This document shows positions 23,179 through 36,300 of a DNA stretch of 64,000 bases, in pieces. The notes beneath the pieces were generated by a model. It was not told the origin of the DNA. It saw only the letters and a program-made list of their open reading frames with translations, and searched no databases. Each line of letters starts with the position of its first letter. Position 1 is the first letter of the stretch. This DNA is from Protea cynaroides (Eukaryota; Streptophyta; Magnoliopsida; Proteales; Proteaceae). Both the position numbers and the translations under genes were made by a program. Location: positions 5,563,040 through 5,627,039 of the forward strand of contig CM053275.1 in assembly GCA_028583415.1 (NCBI GenBank), given 5' to 3'.

Positions 23179-24540
23179 AAAAACTGACTTAAATTGGGAC
23201 AACTCAACGTTCTTTATTAGGTATGTCCGCTCAGTTCAATACTTTAGCTCCTCTTTTATAGTTTCTTAATTGGTCATGTAGTACTTTCTTTTCTTTGTAA
23301 GAAGAGCATTTCAGTAAATGCTAGACAGGTAAACCCTAACATCTGGACCGTTGAATTATTACCTCAGATTTTAATACTTAGTGGGTCCCTTCCCAAAGTT
23401 AATTAATTACTTTTAGAAAAAGAATCTTTTGTAGGAGAGATTTGATGTAATAAAACTAGTGGGACCCACAAAACTATGATTTACATCAAGGCTGATTTAT
23501 TACCTTATAAAGGAAAGGGTAATAAATCTATGAGGAAGAAAAATCTCAATACCAATTCAATCGATACCTAACACATGGTATCGGTTAAATCCGAGTCGTT
23601 CTTTCTAGCCAGTAAAACGTAGATAGGTTTCGACTTATGCATCATCGGTGATCAATTGGGATGGACGGTTCGAATCCAACTGACACCCATGGGTCGAGCA
23701 TCGACTGGATATAACCGAGTCTTCTGCCGAACCCCTAACAGGAAATGATTTCTATACATTTTTTTTTATGTTTATGTGGAACCTACAATGATACACTTAA
23801 CTAATAATTTTTTATTTTTTATAATTTTCTTTACTCCTTATTTAATTCCATATCCTACCTCATGTAGTGTTAGAAGTTAGAGCATTCAATACCATTTATC
23901 GGAGAACTTAGATTTCCTGCGGTCATCGGGAGTGCATTTACATGTGCCCCGATGCACTCCAACAGCTCGATGTGGCTGTAGGAGACTACATGGCCATAAA
24001 CGATCCAGAGGTTAGAGGGTTTGCTATATTCCTTGATGATTTAGAAATGATAAATCTACTTAAGGGTGTCAATTTGATACCGAATCCATATACCAAAAAT
24101 GGTACCAAAATGTTTATATCGATACCAATACCAATATATCATCTTTTATCTGGTACAATAGTGGTTCATATCGATATTCCCGTGGTATATATCGATTTGT
24201 ATACCGTTTTATATACCAAATTGTATACTATTTGATATAGAATTGTAAATCGTTTAGATACCATTTATATATCAAATCACACGCTCACACTGTCACACAT
24301 ACACTCACGTAGTCCACGTTGCATTGGAACCGTATTTCATTCCAAATTAGAGTCGTATTTTGTATCAAATTATAATTATATTTTATTCCAAATTAGAAAT
24401 CAAAACCTGTATTGATAAACAAAAAAACGTGTTTCATATTGTATAAAAATCGTATTGAGATGGTACAGTAATGATAAGAGAAAATCATATTTTTTTCGGT
24501 TCAACATATTAATGGGAAAGACTTTTATTTCTTATACTGA
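23179..24540. other. Intergenic, AT-rich with GATACC-rich stretch
   Basis: No gene is recognised. From 24058 to about 24480 the text TAAGGGTGTCAATTTGATAC, then repeats of GATACC/ATATACC, resembles the start of hAT-type non-autonomous elements plus a GATACC-rich interior. The matching right end was not found. Confidence 0.35.
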
Positions 24541-24544
24541 TAAG

Positions 24545-25400
24545 AGGAATGTGACGTAGCCGATCCTGATTGCACGGTAGGTATGAAGGGCTAGTCAGTT
24601 TAGAGTCGTCCACGTGGCTCCGATCATAAGGGGATACGAGGCCCTCAATAATGAATAGAGTTCTCATAGTGGGAGGGACCCACTCGTCAAGTGAGACAGG
24701 ATCGTCAGGGATGTGTCTCTAAATCTGATCGACGTGGAAGCAATTAAGGTGCAATAAATACCGAGTATGCACAATAAATGCGAGCCATGTTGAAAGGGAG
24801 GACCGTACCAATTAGTCAAGGTAATATCCCCATCAGAGTAACCCGACTGATCGGATCGACAGCTCGAAGGAATCACCTACATTAATCAGGTATGGTGGTG
24901 AAACCATCCGAGAGGCTTGGGGGTTGTACGATCGAGCAGTGCCCCACACTATCGTATCAGGGACTGATTACCTATCAGTACGATTGCAAAAACAGTCCAT
25001 ATCTACCTAACAAGATCGGACGTGCTGGCAGTGATGTCTAAGCATCTTCTAGGGCTCAAATCCCAAGTTGAAAGGCTTCGTTGGGTCTGTTCCCCCCTGG
25101 CTATAAGTAGAAGGAATAAAGAAAGAGAAAAGTACGCACAATACATTCAACCTAAGCCTTTTTACCATTTCACGTTCACTCTATAACCCTATTTGGAAGG
25201 TGATCTTCTTCATTACGAAACACTTCAATCCCTTCTCTACAACGAATCTGAGTATCATTTTGACTGATTCTATCTGTTTGTCCTGATTCTATACTGACTT
25301 AAATATCGGAATGCCCATGGGATTAAAACCCAACCACCTCATTGCGTGCTATTGATCTTCTGTTACAAATTACATCATTTAAAGCATCAGGTAAAATCCA
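24545..25400 (+). mobile_element. LTR-like remnant (Ty3/Gypsy type)
   Basis: It contains a TATA-like CTATAAGTAGAAGG (about 25110) and, about 190 bases later, TACTGACTTAAATATCGGAA followed by TGCCCATGGGATTAAAACCC. That resembles the R/U5 boundary of Del/Tekay-like Gypsy LTRs, where ACTTGAGCATCGGAG-type text is common. Borders, primer binding site and target duplication were not found. Confidence 0.35.
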
Positions 25401-26059
25401 ACTACTAACATGTATTATACTAGATTACTGATACCCTATCCACTGACACCTTAGAGCCACTTAAGAAATATATCTTTTGAATAAATCCACAATCCATATA
25501 GGTAGAGATATGACATTAGTTCATGAACTATTGGAATGTCTTTTATAGATTTCATGAATTATTCATGACAAACTGAATTTAATGAAGAATGTGTGTGATC
25601 CATTAAAAACACCCTCATGGTGTCAATGGAGAGATGATGTGGGTATTTCCATCATTGAATAGATATGAAATGATATAGATTCACCTCATCAAAATTTTAT
25701 AGTTAAATTCCATCAAATACCCTTATCTAGTTATATTCATCTATGGCACTTTAATCATTGAAATTAATCTGATTATAATATAAAATTTCTAAAGAGTGTC
25801 AAGTGTGGTCTTTTCTCTTATTCCATACGGCTTAATTTCATTAGTTGATTTGTTTCATGTTTCTTTTGAAATTATGTACCCTTATAATGTATAGGGAACA
25901 AAAATCATTGAGAAAATATTCGTCACACTCCTTATAGGTTATCTTAATCTCACCCACCTGCTATCATTTGCGATAATATCCCAAACACCCCCTGAAGACA
26001 CCCAAACCTTGTTTAGATGCGAAAAAAAAACTTTTTTACCCTCAATACTTTTCAATTTC

Positions 26060-26062
<3 letters not shown>

Positions 26063-26146
<84 letters not shown>
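26063..26146. repeat. TA(n)T(n) low-complexity tract
   Basis: About 54 bases of TA followed by about 30 T. It creates spurious reading frames on both strands. Confidence 0.9.
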
Positions 26147-26147
<1 letters not shown>

Positions 26148-27345
26148 AGATTTCCCTTTTCTTTTTTATTTTCCTTTTTAGTTTCCTTTTTCAACTTTAC
26201 TCTATTTACGTTTTTTAGTTTCCCTAACGACTGAAACGACCGTCTATTGGTTTCTCTAACCTCCGACAACTGGAGTAATTTGTCTTCTCTGATTGGCTAC
26301 TGAAACTAGAGAAGGTAGGTTTGTGTCTTCTTCACTAAAGGTTTGGCTCAGTTTTCCTCAACTGTGAAGTGAAACCCAAGTGAATCGATCTTTTTCAAAT
26401 CACTTTATGCTTTCCCATTGCATAGACGATAAAAATGAAAAATGTAGTAGAGTTAGCTTTGTCAGTTTGGCCTTATTTTATTGACATCTAACCATTAAAA
26501 AACCTCAGAGAATCCCACGTAATCTCTTCTATAGCATTATTGTTTCATTTATGACTTTTAATTGACAGCAAATGAAGAAGAATAGAGAGAGGAAAGCAAG
26601 TCCTAATGATAGAAACCTTACTATTATAAAAATGAGAACCCATTCGAGAGAAAAAAAAATCCAAAATAACAAAAAAAAACCCTATTAGATCATCAAGAAA
26701 GCCTTTGGACTCGTATACTATTGTGCTCTTTGATACAGATGATACAGTTGACGGTGTAATGTGAGAATGTGGAATCTTACTCTCCATGCCTTCCTTGAAT
26801 AATGATTCAACAAAATAGAAAGGGGATTAGATCTCTATTCATCAATTGATTTGATTCAATTACAATCAAATCACAAACCAAATGGTAAAATGGTGAAAAC
26901 GACAGAAACGATGAAAATCGATCACAAACCTAGACAACATGATGAGTAACTAAGTCGGAGATGATGATTACATAGAGGCGTCAGAGGTGAGAAGTCCAGT
27001 TATCTTCTCAGGCCAGGCTTCCAACGACGGTAAAATGGAGAGGAATGGTAAACTGTGAAAGGTTAACTTCCAACTATAGTGTTCTTTTTTTTCCTTTTCT
27101 TATTTTCCTAATATGTAATATTACGTATTTTTACCTCAAAAAAAAATATATATATATTACTAATCTAATATGAAATAAAGAAAATTTATTTTTAAGTTGG
27201 ACAAATTAAAAGAGAGGGGTAGTTTTATCATTTATTAAATTAAAATGGTGTCACATCATTGATTGATTGACATATTTTAAAGGAGGGGGTCTGATGGATA
27301 CATTTTTTAAAAAATAAAGGGTGTTAAGGATATTATCGCAAACAA

Positions 27346-27527
27346 TGATGGGTAGAAGAGATTAAGATAACCTACAAGGGGTGTGGCGAATATTTTCCCA
27401 AAAGTTGAAACACTTGTTTGGTCAGATAATTGGTTTTTATTTGGTGAAGCATGGACTAAGAGGTAGGTCTCGAGTTCGAACTTCTTCTCACTCTAGTAGT
27501 ATACCATTGAATATGACCGATAAAAAA

Positions 27528-27565
<38 letters not shown>

Positions 27566-28691
27566 CGTTAAAGGGCCGGCTCTTGTATGATTTACCATGA
27601 CCTCATTGAATGCACCTTTTCATTGTCGGTTGTTGGCTTGATGTGTAAGTTGCCAATACAAAGAGATACTGTGCAGATCCTTTACTTGTTGTGGCATTGT
27701 GATAATTTTGCCCTAAAAGGGTGAAAGTTTTTCTCCACAAACGGTGAAACTAACCATTAGGATTTATTATTACCTCTCACTACAAAACAAATTCTGATAT
27801 TGCATCTCCCACTGTTATGTGTGTTATGTGGGGTAATCATCTATCATCTAACATTGAGTTCTTTTAGGGTTCAGGTCGATTCCCAAATGACTCCATAGAA
27901 TGATCCATCCCTGATTCCCCATGCTAAAACCATGTTCCAAAACTCACCTCTCCCGGGACTGCATGTGCATATCAGCATGGGGGTAGTAATGACTATTTAT
28001 AGGAAGAGAATATGCAGAAAAATAAAAAAAGACAAAAGAGAACACAAGGGTCCGGCTCGTCTCAAGTTAACAGTAGGTTCAGTGTGTGATCCAAAGGCTG
28101 ACCTCACTCAGTGCGCATAACAATACACTAATATGGACGCAGAGTGAACTCCAACCATTGGATCACAATTATAGAGACTGTTCAACTTGATACGAGCTTC
28201 TTTCATAATACAAATGGAATTTGAAGGGAATCGGCTCCTCTCCAGGCGTGGTTTGGACTGGACACTATCCTGCTACAGCTCAGATGCTGACACCTGGCAA
28301 ATACAAGATCAAAGGACTGTACCATAAAGAGAGTGGATTAAGGAAGAATAGACATTAAATTACATATCAACACCAAATCCATCTCTTCCTCAAACCTATT
28401 TTGTGAAAAACCAGCTGAAACCCATAATCATCCTCTTCCTCAAATTTTGAAGCTCCTGCAAATCCAATTACAAACAATCTATCAAATTTGAAAATCTTTA
28501 TGATGGGTGGATGAGATTAAGATAACCTACAGGGGGTGTGGCGAATATTTTCCGAAAAATATTTAATTTAGAAACACTTGTTTGGTCAGATAATTGGTTT
28601 TTATTTGGTGAAGCATGGACTAAGAGGTAGGTCTTGAGTTCAAACTTCTTCTCACTCTAGTAGTATACCATTGAATATGACCGATAAAAAA

Positions 28692-28749
<58 letters not shown>

Positions 28750-29670
28750 CGTTAAAGGGCCGGCTCTTGTATGATTTACCATGACCTCATTGAATGCACC
28801 TTTTCATTGTCGGTTGTTGGCTTGATGTGTAAGTTGCCAATACAAAGAGATAGTGTCCAGATCCCTTACTTGTTGTGGCATTGTGATAATTTTGCCCTAA
28901 AAGGGTGAAAGTTTTTCTCCACAAACGGTGAAACTAACCATTAGGATTTATTATTACCTCTCTCTACAAAACAAATTCTGATATTGCATCTCCCACTGTA
29001 ATGTGGGGTAATCATCTATCATCTAACATTGAGTTCTTTTAGGGTTCTGGTCCATTCCCAAATGACTCCATAGAATGATCCATCCCTGATTCCCCATACT
29101 AAAATCATGTTCCAAAACTCACCTCTCCCGGGACTGCATGTGCATATCAGCATGGGGTAGTAATGAGTATTTATAAGAAGAGAATATGCAGAAAAACAAA
29201 AAAAGACAAAAGAGAACACAAGGGTCCGGCTCGTCTCAAGTTAACAGTAGGTTCAGTGTGTGATCCAAAGGCTGACCTCACTCAGTGCGCATAACAATAC
29301 ATTAATATGGACGCAGAGTGAATTCCAACCATTGGATCACAATTATAGGGACTGTTCAACTTGATACGAACTCCTTTCAGAATACAAATGGAATTTGAAG
29401 GGAATCGGCTCCTCTCCAGGCGTGGTTTGGACTGGACACTATCCTGCTACAGCTCAGATGCTGACACCTGGCAAATACAAGATCAAAGGGTTGTACCATA
29501 AAGAGAGTGGATTAAGGAAGAATGGACATGAAATAACACATCAACACCAAATCCATCTCTTCCTCAAACCTATTTTGTGAAAAACCAGCTGAAACCCATA
29601 ATCATCCTCTTCCTCAAATTTTGAAGCTCCTGCAAATCCAATTACAAACAATCTATCAAATTTGAAAATT
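27346..29670. repeat. Tandem duplication, unit about 1155 bp
   Basis: Unit 1 (27346-28500) and unit 2 (28501 to about 29670) share GATTAAGATAACCTAC at 27360 and 28515 and remain very similar to TCAAATTTGAAAAT at their ends. Each contains a TC microsatellite (27531-27561 against 28695-28744, longer in unit 2), a B-box-like GAGTTCGAAC or its variant, and GGACTGGACACTATCCTGCT. Unit 2 has an insertion of about a dozen bases near 28558. There is no coding content. A weaker partial repeat of the unit's last part follows at about 29700-29850. Confidence 0.85.
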
Positions 29671-30587
29671 TTCAAACCCCATTTGATTAAAGCTCCAATG
29701 AAACCCAAATCCATGGCAGAAACCTATCTCTTCATCAAAACCATTTAGTGATAAACCAACTGAAACCCATCTTGCTCTTCTTCCTCAAGTATTCTTCAAG
29801 TTCTTGTAATTCCAGGTACAAACAATCTATCAAATCCCATTATACTGAAACCCTCTTTCTTTCAGAATCCTTCTAGAGAATCCATATGGACTAGATTTGA
29901 GTTCAAAATTTCAATTAGGGGAACAGGGTAGGTAACAGAAACAATGAAAAGGAGTTCAAATTGAACAAGATGAACTGAACTGCAGAGGGAATAGAGAACC
30001 AAAAAGGAAATGTTACTGACCTGATATGCTTGGATGTTGAATTGTACTATTGAGATTCTTATATTATGGTGATGCTTAGTGTACTGCTTAGTGTGTTACT
30101 AAGATTGGTGGTACTTAGTAATTATCCATTCTATGTAACTCGGTCATATTATGTGTAGTCGAATATGACAGTTTCCTTCTAGTTCCAGGGAACTACTAGT
30201 TTTATATTTCTTAGTTGATATAGACTTCCTTTGAATATTGTAACTCACATATTCATTGTAAATAAAGCTACGACAACGAGAAAGATACCTCACATTGATC
30301 CTCTCTCTCCGTCCATTCATTCCATCTTCTTCTCATTCTATTTCTTTTCCATTTTGTTACAGGTTATACACAACTTAGCAAGGAATAGGGTTTTTTTACC
30401 TTGAAGATTTTAGGAAGAGAATTGTAATTGAAAATGTTTTTTTTTTTTAAGTTCACTATGTTTTTCGATGAAATGGGGTTTGAAAATTTTCGAATTTTGC
30501 GTTTAAGCAACATTTGATATAGTGTTCTATCTTGAGCTTTGCTTAACCAACTCCTTTTACAGTATAGCCCTTAGATCTTGCATTATC

Positions 30588-30795
30588 CAGGTGTTGGCAT
30601 CTGAGCAACAACAAGACAATGTACAACTCAAATCATCGGTGGAGAGGAGTCAAAGCCCTACTCCCTTGGATAGAAATCTTCTCTTGTCGTCCAGGTGTTG
30701 GCATTTGAGTAGCGACAAGACAGTGCCCAGCCCAAACCACAGGTGGAGAGGAGCTGAATCCTTATTCCCCCAGATAGAAATCCTCTCCTGTCATT
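30588..30795. repeat. Tandem duplication, unit 104 bp
   Basis: CAGGTGTTGGCAT starts at 30588 and 30692. The units share GAGCAACAACAAGACA/GAGTAGCGACAAGACA, GGTGGAGAGGAG and GATAGAAATC. The divergence indicates an old duplication. Confidence 0.75.
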
Positions 30796-30911
30796 GAAAC
30801 GGTTGGCATCATTGGATGACCGAAGACGATTTGGGTCCTACTCCCCTACATTGATCGATTCATCATGAAATCAAATCGGGCCATGTGGATTAATTATCGA
30901 TCCCAGCCTTA

Positions 30912-31110
30912 GGGCCTGTTTGAAAAAACTTCAGATTTTAGATTCTATGGATTCTAACTCCTAATGAATCATTTTGAAATAAATTGGCATTAAATAAGCA
31001 ATTAAATACTGTATTTATCAAATATGTTTTTGTTCTAAAGATGCTCTGAAATCTCTTCTAAAATGATGTCATTAAATATGTTACTACTCCCAAAAAAAAT
31101 CTGGAGAGTA
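30912..31110. mobile_element. Truncated Harbinger-like MITE end
   Basis: TTA (30909-30911) precedes GGGCCTGTTTGAAAAAACTT and CAGATTTTAGATTCTATGG, similar to the left end of the element at 50527. No inverted right end occurs before the OBGC start, so it is incomplete. It lies about 260 bp upstream of the OBGC ATG. Confidence 0.5.
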
Positions 31111-31372
31111 GTCGGGTGTAGAAATATTAATTCAAGCAGATGGAAAAAATTCCAGAACAGAAAAACAAGATCACGGAATATTATTTGAATAATTAACGGA
31201 CTTTAATTTTTTTTTAATGACTAACGGATATAATTCAGAGCAGCCAAAATCTTTATGATCACACAGAAATTTTTTTGGTAGAAACCCGGAAATTCACTGT
31301 TCCTCGACAGATTTTTTGCCGCGCTCTTCATCTTCCTCTTATCTGAAAGACTGAAACTGAAAGTGAGCGCTA

Positions 31373-33267
31373 ATGGCCTCCCTGTCCACATGTGTCGCTC
31401 TTCACACCCTGTATTCAGCTCAAGCTCGTGCGAACACTCGTAGAAGCTCCCAAAGAAAGCTCTCCCAGAACCGAAATCCCAAGCTCAAACTTCGAACGGG
31501 TCCCAATGGATTGCCGCCGTTACCGCCTTCACCCGTTGATCTTTCCGGAGGAGGAGAAGCTACCACTTATATTCGTCTTCCTCCGAAGGAGGACTTCGTC
31601 GATGATTTGGTCCAGTCTTCGAATTTCTTCTCCAGCGAAGTTAAGCTATCTGATTTTGAGGCTGTGAAGGCTGCGGAAGAAAAGATTTTGATTCATGAAA
31701 ATGACCGTGCAGTGGATGATTCAGAGAGTGAAGAAGAGATTCTAGAAGCGAACTTGGGACTTGATTTCGGAAAATTCGAGTTACTGGACCAAAATTCTGT
31801 TGGGGATAACGATGACGATTATGACAATGGCGACGAAGTATTAGGGTTTCAGTACGAGGAGCCCGAGAGCTTCTTGGATGGTGAAGATGATTCGGAAGGG
31901 GAAGAGAAAGAGAAAGGAGTACCGGCAGTAATGAGATGTTTCGATCGGGCAAAAATCTACGTGAAGGCTGGAGATGGCGGAAATGGTGTGGTGGCCTTTC
32001 GGCGCGAGAAGTACGTGCCGCTAGGTGGGCCGTCGGGTGGAGATGGAGGGAAAGGGGGGAATGTTTATGTGGAGGTTGATGGTTCAATGAATTCTCTGTT
32101 GCCGTTTCGCAAGAACATCCATTTCAGGGCTGGGAGAGGGTCTCATGGGCAGGGGAAGAACCAGGTTGGCGCCAAGGGAGAGGATGTTTTGGTGAAGGTG
32201 GCACCAGGAACAGTGATCAGAGAGGCTGGTAAAGCAGGTGAACAGGGTAAATTTCTTTTTGAGCTGTTGCATCCTGGGCAGAGGGCGCAGATGTTACCTG
32301 GTGGGCGTGGTGGGAGAGGCAATGCCTCATTCAAGTCAGGGACAAACAAAGTGCCTAAGATTGCAGAGAATGGAGAAAAGGGCATGGAAATGTGAGTTCT
32401 TTCTCTCTCATTTCTTGTGGATCTTCATAGGGATTTTCTTAGTTGGTCTGACTCTGCCTCAATCGCAAGATTTAACGAGAATTGATTGAGATTTTTAGCT
32501 CCGGGTAGTACAAATTTTACGAACACATCCCTATCCAACTTCCATCAGTAGAAATCTTATAGGAACATGATGGCTTTGGGTAGACTAGTACTAGGGACCC
32601 GGTATAAAATCTCATAAATTTTATAAGTTTGTCCATTTTCTTCTATGGATTATTTCCTCATAAGGTTTGGCAGTTTAGGGCCTTAGGCATGTTTTTGGCA
32701 TCTCTTAAATACCCCCCTCCCCCACATTCCCACTAAATAAACAAGTTTAAAAAGAAGAAATGCTAAATTCTTGGTGTACTTATACCACTCATGCAAGCGC
32801 CTATATTTCTTAGTATGATCTATTAAGTATTGATCTCACAGGAAGTCTTACCCGCTTACTATTATTTTTGTGTGTGTGGAATTGATAGAATCTTGGACTA
32901 ACGGTTCTATTTATCAGGTGGCTGGAGTTGGAGTTAAAGCTGGTTGCTGATGTTGGAATAGTAGGTGCTCCTAATGCAGGAAAGAGCACCCTCCTCAGTG
33001 TTATAAGCGCTGCTCAACCAACAATAGCAAATTATCCTTTTACAACTTTACTTCCTAATCTGGGAGTTGTTTCATTTGATTATGATGAAACAATGGTAGT
33101 AGCAGATCTTCCAGGATTACTTGAAGGAGCACACCGTGGTTTTGGTTTAGGTCACGAGTTTCTAAGGCACACTGAGAGATGTTCTGTCTTGGTATGGACT
33201 ATCTCCCACTAAATTGTAACTCATTTTATTCAAAATTATGGAAAGCAAGGAAATTTTTAAGGGACAT

Positions 33268-33310
<43 letters not shown>

Positions 33311-36300
33311 TTTCCTTTGTTGAACTTTGGTATATCTTCCCATTTTGAGAACTTATAAAACTGTCCATGGACTCCCCTTAATATGTGCACATAGTCCACA
33401 TATTTTACCTATTGTTGGGATTGGCTGATGTCGTGATGATCTAAATTCTAAAGCCAATTGCAAGGTAATACTTCGTGATTGTTAGGTAACTTGATGTGCA
33501 AGCTGCATCATATTCACAGAAAAACTAAGGAAGTGCACAAAGTAGTTGAGCAGATTTGCAAGTTTAACAAGATTGGTCAAAACTATTCAACAATACACAC
33601 ATGCATGTATGTATGTATGAAAGATATTCAAGGCATAATACAAGCACTTGAGATGAAACAACAATCTGTCGGACCTTGTAGGTGCAACCCATTTACAAAA
33701 GAAAAAAATTTTGTGCAGATTAATTGAACTGATCTGCATATAAAGATATATTCGAAACATAAAACCCTCAATGTTTATGAATGACCAAAACAACTATGTT
33801 ATTGTGTGTCCTTTTAAAAAAAGCCTAGATGAACTCTGGAGCTCTTGAATTTGTATGATTTAAATTATCATATGAAGTTGTTGGAACTGCAAATCTGGAT
33901 CCTTCATTTAAAAGTCATAAGCAGAGTATACAACTCGTTGAGCCAGATCTGGATTATTTCAGTAAATTAGCACTCATAGCATGCTTTTGTTATACTAATC
34001 TTTTTGATTACGGATGGCGTCCTATTATCCTGTTGAAATAGAAGTCATGCTTTGGCATGCAACATTAACCTGATTTAGGTCAAGGCTCTTCTCTGAGTCT
34101 GCAACAATGGCATGCCTTTTCTACATCACGTCTTGTCATTTAGTGTGCTAACTTATTCCACCTCTCTATAAGAGTGATGGATTTATCCCTGCATCTTATG
34201 AGAGGTATCTCTGTGTTTGTGGTGTCTACAAACTGGACATACAGAAACTAAAGGATGTGATTCAGGATCAAATTGTTTGAATGTGCTTCCATACAGAATA
34301 GTTGCAACTTTTAACTGTAACTTGATGTGTTGTTCATGATGTTAATCCTGAGATTGTATAATTGTACAACACTGACATCACTCTGTTACATACTGAGATC
34401 ACAACTAGTCAAGTACTTACATTCTAGTGCATTTGATTTAAAATTGCAATGTAATTGATATGCAAGTTAGCTGTTGTTGGCTTTTTTTCCCTCCGTTTTC
34501 TTTCTATGCCTATAGCGAATTCAGCCAGTGGTTTTGAGATTCTCGAATGATGTTTGCTTGGTTTACATATTGATTGTAAACTAATAAGTTCCTCCTTTTT
34601 TTTTTTTTTTTTTTTGGATTTAGGTGCATGTTGTTGATGGGTGGGGGCAGCAGCCAGAGTATGAGTTTGAAGCAGTGCGTCTAGAGTTGGAACTATTTAG
34701 TCCAGAGCTGGCTGAAAAACCTTATATAGTTGCCTTCAACAAAATGGATCTTCCAGAGGCAGTTGAGAAGTGGACTTCATTCAAGGAAAGCCTGCAAGCT
34801 CGTGGTATTGAACCTTTTTGCATGAGTGCGGTGAACGGACAGGGTACTCGTGAAGTGGTCTATGCTGTTTACGAGCTTCTAAAGAAAAGAAAGAAAGAAA
34901 ACCAGGAAGCGGAAGGTCAGGGTTTTATTCTCATTTCCTTTGATAATTACAAGTGTTTTACTTTCATGATAGATGATACTGCAAACGGTTTTGATTACTG
35001 GAACTATAAAGTAGTTCTGGATAAAGTATCTGGTCTGCACTAGTTATCAGAGGAAAGCTAGATAATCTAACTGTTTCATGTACAAGAATGTGTTCTAGTA
35101 TGGCTCAACTTACTGGCACACATTCATTTGAAGGTAAAGATTATTTGATAATACTGCAGCCCAAGGAATTTATGAATCTTATTCAATATTTAAATTCCTT
35201 CATACAATGTCTTTTCTATGTTTAGAAAATGTGATGTTACAACTTGGTAGCTTGTCAAAAATGATCATATCCATGTCTGTCATGATCCTTGTTTCATCCT
35301 GGATGCTTTTTGGTGATGCTTCAGCCAGGCAGTATTTTTCCTTAACCTTTATAGAAATTTATGATTTGAGTTCATATTTCAGATCTCTATGGGATGCCTA
35401 AACTTTGATGATTTCACCCTTCTCAGGTTGGGCAGATTCACTAAACCTGAATCATGTGGCTGACATTGTAAATAAGCAACGGAGTGCTTCTATTAATGAA
35501 TTTGAGATATCTCATGATAGCAGTTCCAATACATGGCTTGTGGTTGGTGCTGGGATACAACGTTTTGTTCAAATGACAAACTGGAAGTATGTGATTTCTT
35601 CCCCAATTCTTGTTATAGGAACCTGTTCTGTTGCTGATGTGCAATCCCCCACCCCTATTTTCTACAAGACGTATCTCCTGTTTAGCATTTCTGACTATAT
35701 TTTTGTTTTCTTCACATTCTGATAAATATAACTGAAGTAAACATAATGAAATATGCATCACTAATTGCATAAATGATTTGCAAGTGTTGCTTCCTCTGCT
35801 TTTCATTCGTTCCAGTCATACTTTGCATGTTGAAAATCTGATTCGAAGGACCAAGACAATAATTGTGAAGATTGTGAAAGTATCATAGAGATAGTTACCT
35901 CAATTACTCTTGCTGAAAGAGAAAAGATACATAAACTAAACAATTTTTTTTTTTTTTTTTTTTTGGGGTGGGGGGTTGTAGAAGTTTCTTTATGCACACA
36001 CTGATTTCTGAATGACATGGATATCCTATGTGAAGGCAATGGGATAGAACAAGCAAGCATAAGGTCGCAAAGTGATGCCTTGATGTGGCAGCAGTTTATA
36101 CTAACATTATTGTGGTCTTGCACGTGCAAGTTTTTAGTGTGAACTGTTGTACACGGATTTTTAGTTACTTTGGGACTTCATTTAGTATCTTTAAATCCGA
36201 AGAGAGTCTGATAATGATAGTAGGATTTGTTTTGAATAAGATAGGATTAGTTTCATTCTGGTTCCTTTGAAAGATTATTTTATGTCTTTGTTGAAGTCAG

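Larger units (their letters stand above)
29851..31372. other. Upstream region of OBGC
   Basis: It holds a 104-bp tandem duplication and a partial Harbinger-like end (both listed separately). No other gene is seen. The final 100 bases before the ATG (CTCGACAG.. to GTGAGCGCTA) probably contain the OBGC transcription start. Confidence 0.4.

Noticed and set aside
26009..26269. Poly-Ile/Tyr and poly-Lys frames
   Set aside because: Translation of the TA and T tracts.
31194..31230. AACGG motifs upstream of OBGC as MSA elements
   Set aside because: They read AACGGACT and AACGGATA and do not fit AACGGYYA.
31641..32385. Antisense frames across OBGC exon 1 (up to 148 codons)
   Set aside because: Shadow frames caused by the Gly-rich coding strand; His/Pro/Ser/Leu-rich antisense text is typical of this.
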